NCBI GenBank assembly: GCA_013811715.1
Contig: JACCUS010000108.1
Location: 1-20,134 of the forward strand
Source of the DNA: Nocardioidaceae bacterium
GTDB lineage: Bacteria; Actinomycetota; Actinomycetes; Propionibacteriales; Nocardioidaceae
Direction: 5' to 3'
Length of the DNA: 20,134 bases
In this document: in pieces, positions 19,571 through 20,134 of the stretch
How positions within the stretch are numbered: the stretch's first letter is position 1
How the letters are laid out: each line of letters begins with the position of its first letter
The notes under the pieces: generated by a model
The model's input: only the letters and a program-made list of their open reading frames with translations
The model's database searches: none
Told to the model about the DNA's origin: nothing
Position numbers and translations under genes: made by a program

Positions 19571-20134
19571 TCAGTGGCTGCCGTCGAGCCAGACGAGACA
19601 ACCCTCGCCCGCGCAGCCTTGGAGGTCGGTGAGGTACTCGTCGAGTCGGGCCTGGATGTCGGCGTACGCCGGGTCGCCTGCGACGCTCTCGACCTGGTGC
19701 GGATCGGTCCGGCGGTCGTACAGCTCCACCGAGCCATCACCCCACTCCAGCAGCGTGTAGCGGTCGGTGCGCACACCTCGGTAGAGCCAGCCGCTCGACG
19801 CGGCGTCGAGCGGGCCCGCTTCGAGCGGAACCACTCGGTCCCGGGCGTCGGGCACGGCGCCGGTGGCGAGCGGGATCAAGGACTCGCCGTCTTGCGGCAG
19901 CCCCGGCTCGACCCCCGCCAGGTCGGCGATGGTGGCGGCCAGGTCAACCATCGTCACGGCCTGGTCCCGTTCGACCCCCTTGGGCAGACCCGGACCGCTG
20001 ATGATCAACGGCACGCGTATCGCCGGCTCGTAGCCCAGCACCTTGGCCGACCAGCGGTGCTCGCCGAGATGGACGCCGTTGTCCGAGGTGAAGATGATGT
20101 AGGTGTCGTCGTACTGGCCGGTGCTCTTCAACTG
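19571..20134 (-). CDS. sulfatase, C-terminal part (cut by window end)
   Basis: Only the last 187 codons (plus stop) are inside the window; the frame continues past the edge, and no true start is visible. TSDNGVHLGEHRW with a nearby Lys is the C-terminal metal and sulfate-binding motif of type I sulfatases. RVPLIISGPGLPKG and the DLAATIADLAGV segment are also family-typical, as is the ending ELYDRRTDPHQVES. These enzymes hydrolyse sulfate (or phosphonate) esters using a formylglycine made from Cys or Ser in CxPxR, which lies outside this window. The substrate cannot be told. Two Cys near the C-terminus (GCAGEGCLVW) suggest a secreted, disulfide-stabilised form. Confidence 0.9.
   Translation of the reverse strand, partial: QLKSTGQYDDTYIIFTSDNGVHLGEHRWSAKVLGYEPAIRVPLIISGPGLPKGVERDQAVTMVDLAATIADLAGVEPGLPQDGESLIPLATGAVPDARDRVVPLEAGPLDAASSGWLYRGVRTDRYTLLEWGDGSVELYDRRTDPHQVESVAGDPAYADIQARLDEYLTDLQGCAGEGCLVWLDGSH

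Noticed and set aside
1..20134. tRNA or rRNA genes, CRISPR repeats, insertion sequences or phage genes
   Set aside because: No cloverleaf, regularly spaced repeat, transposase or integrase motif was found on reading both strands.

Overview
The window is a chromosomal stretch of a high-GC actinobacterium. The evidence is a WhiB1/WblE-type regulator, the SigR/SigH-RsrA thiol-stress pair, the actinobacterial 24-residue ribosomal protein bL37, a nickel superoxide dismutase with its SodX protease, many GTG starts and several apparent leaderless transcripts. The gene set aroA, rsgA, hisN, SRAP peptidase, sigR/rsrA, GNAT and whiB1 recalls the sigH-aroA-rsgA-whiB1 neighbourhood of mycobacteria. A Nocardioides-like or other Propionibacteriales host is plausible, but this is inference. 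I saw no phage genes, transposases, CRISPR array, tRNA or rRNA.

Layout. 1-2.4 kb: a CBS-domain protein followed 10 nt later by an ArsB/NhaD-type permease, then a convergent DUF4383 membrane protein. 2.4-5.4 kb: a small S4 RNA-binding protein, the RNA 2',3'-cyclic phosphodiesterase ThpR, a second CBS protein, an unrecognised membrane protein and the histidinol phosphatase HisN. 5.5-8.1 kb: a DUF2231 membrane protein, then a three-gene metal-resistance operon. It encodes an ArsR regulator with the CmtR-type Cys pair and two cation diffusion facilitators, with 4-nt start/stop overlaps and an inverted repeat centred on its own leaderless promoter.

8.2-12.5 kb (minus strand): aspS (archaeal-type, short), doxX-like, aroA and rsgA. 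aspS is preceded by what reads as a full T-box riboswitch with an Asp (GAC) specifier. 12.7-15.2 kb (plus strand): SRAP peptidase, a small alpha/beta hydrolase, then sigR and rsrA. A perfect SigR-type promoter (GGAAT-N18-GTT) lies just upstream of sigR, which also has two candidate starts, suggesting long and short isoforms. 15.2-17.05 kb (minus strand): bL37, GNAT acetyltransferase, DUF2785 protein and whiB1. The whiB1 upstream region holds three inverted repeats, one resembling an actinobacterial CRP site. 17.3-20.1 kb: a small membrane protein, sodN, divergent sodX, a quinone-oxidoreductase-like protein and the C-terminal part of a sulfatase cut by the window end.

Together the genes cover oxidative stress (SigR/RsrA, NiSOD/SodX, WhiB1), heavy-metal efflux (ArsR-CDF-CDF), ribosome assembly and translation (RsgA, bL37, AspRS) and amino-acid synthesis (AroA, HisN). 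No wholly new multi-gene system is evident. The strongest points for a second look are the Asp T-box on an archaeal-type aspS, the dual-start autoregulated sigR, the CmtR-like metal operon and the palindromes upstream of bL37 and whiB1.
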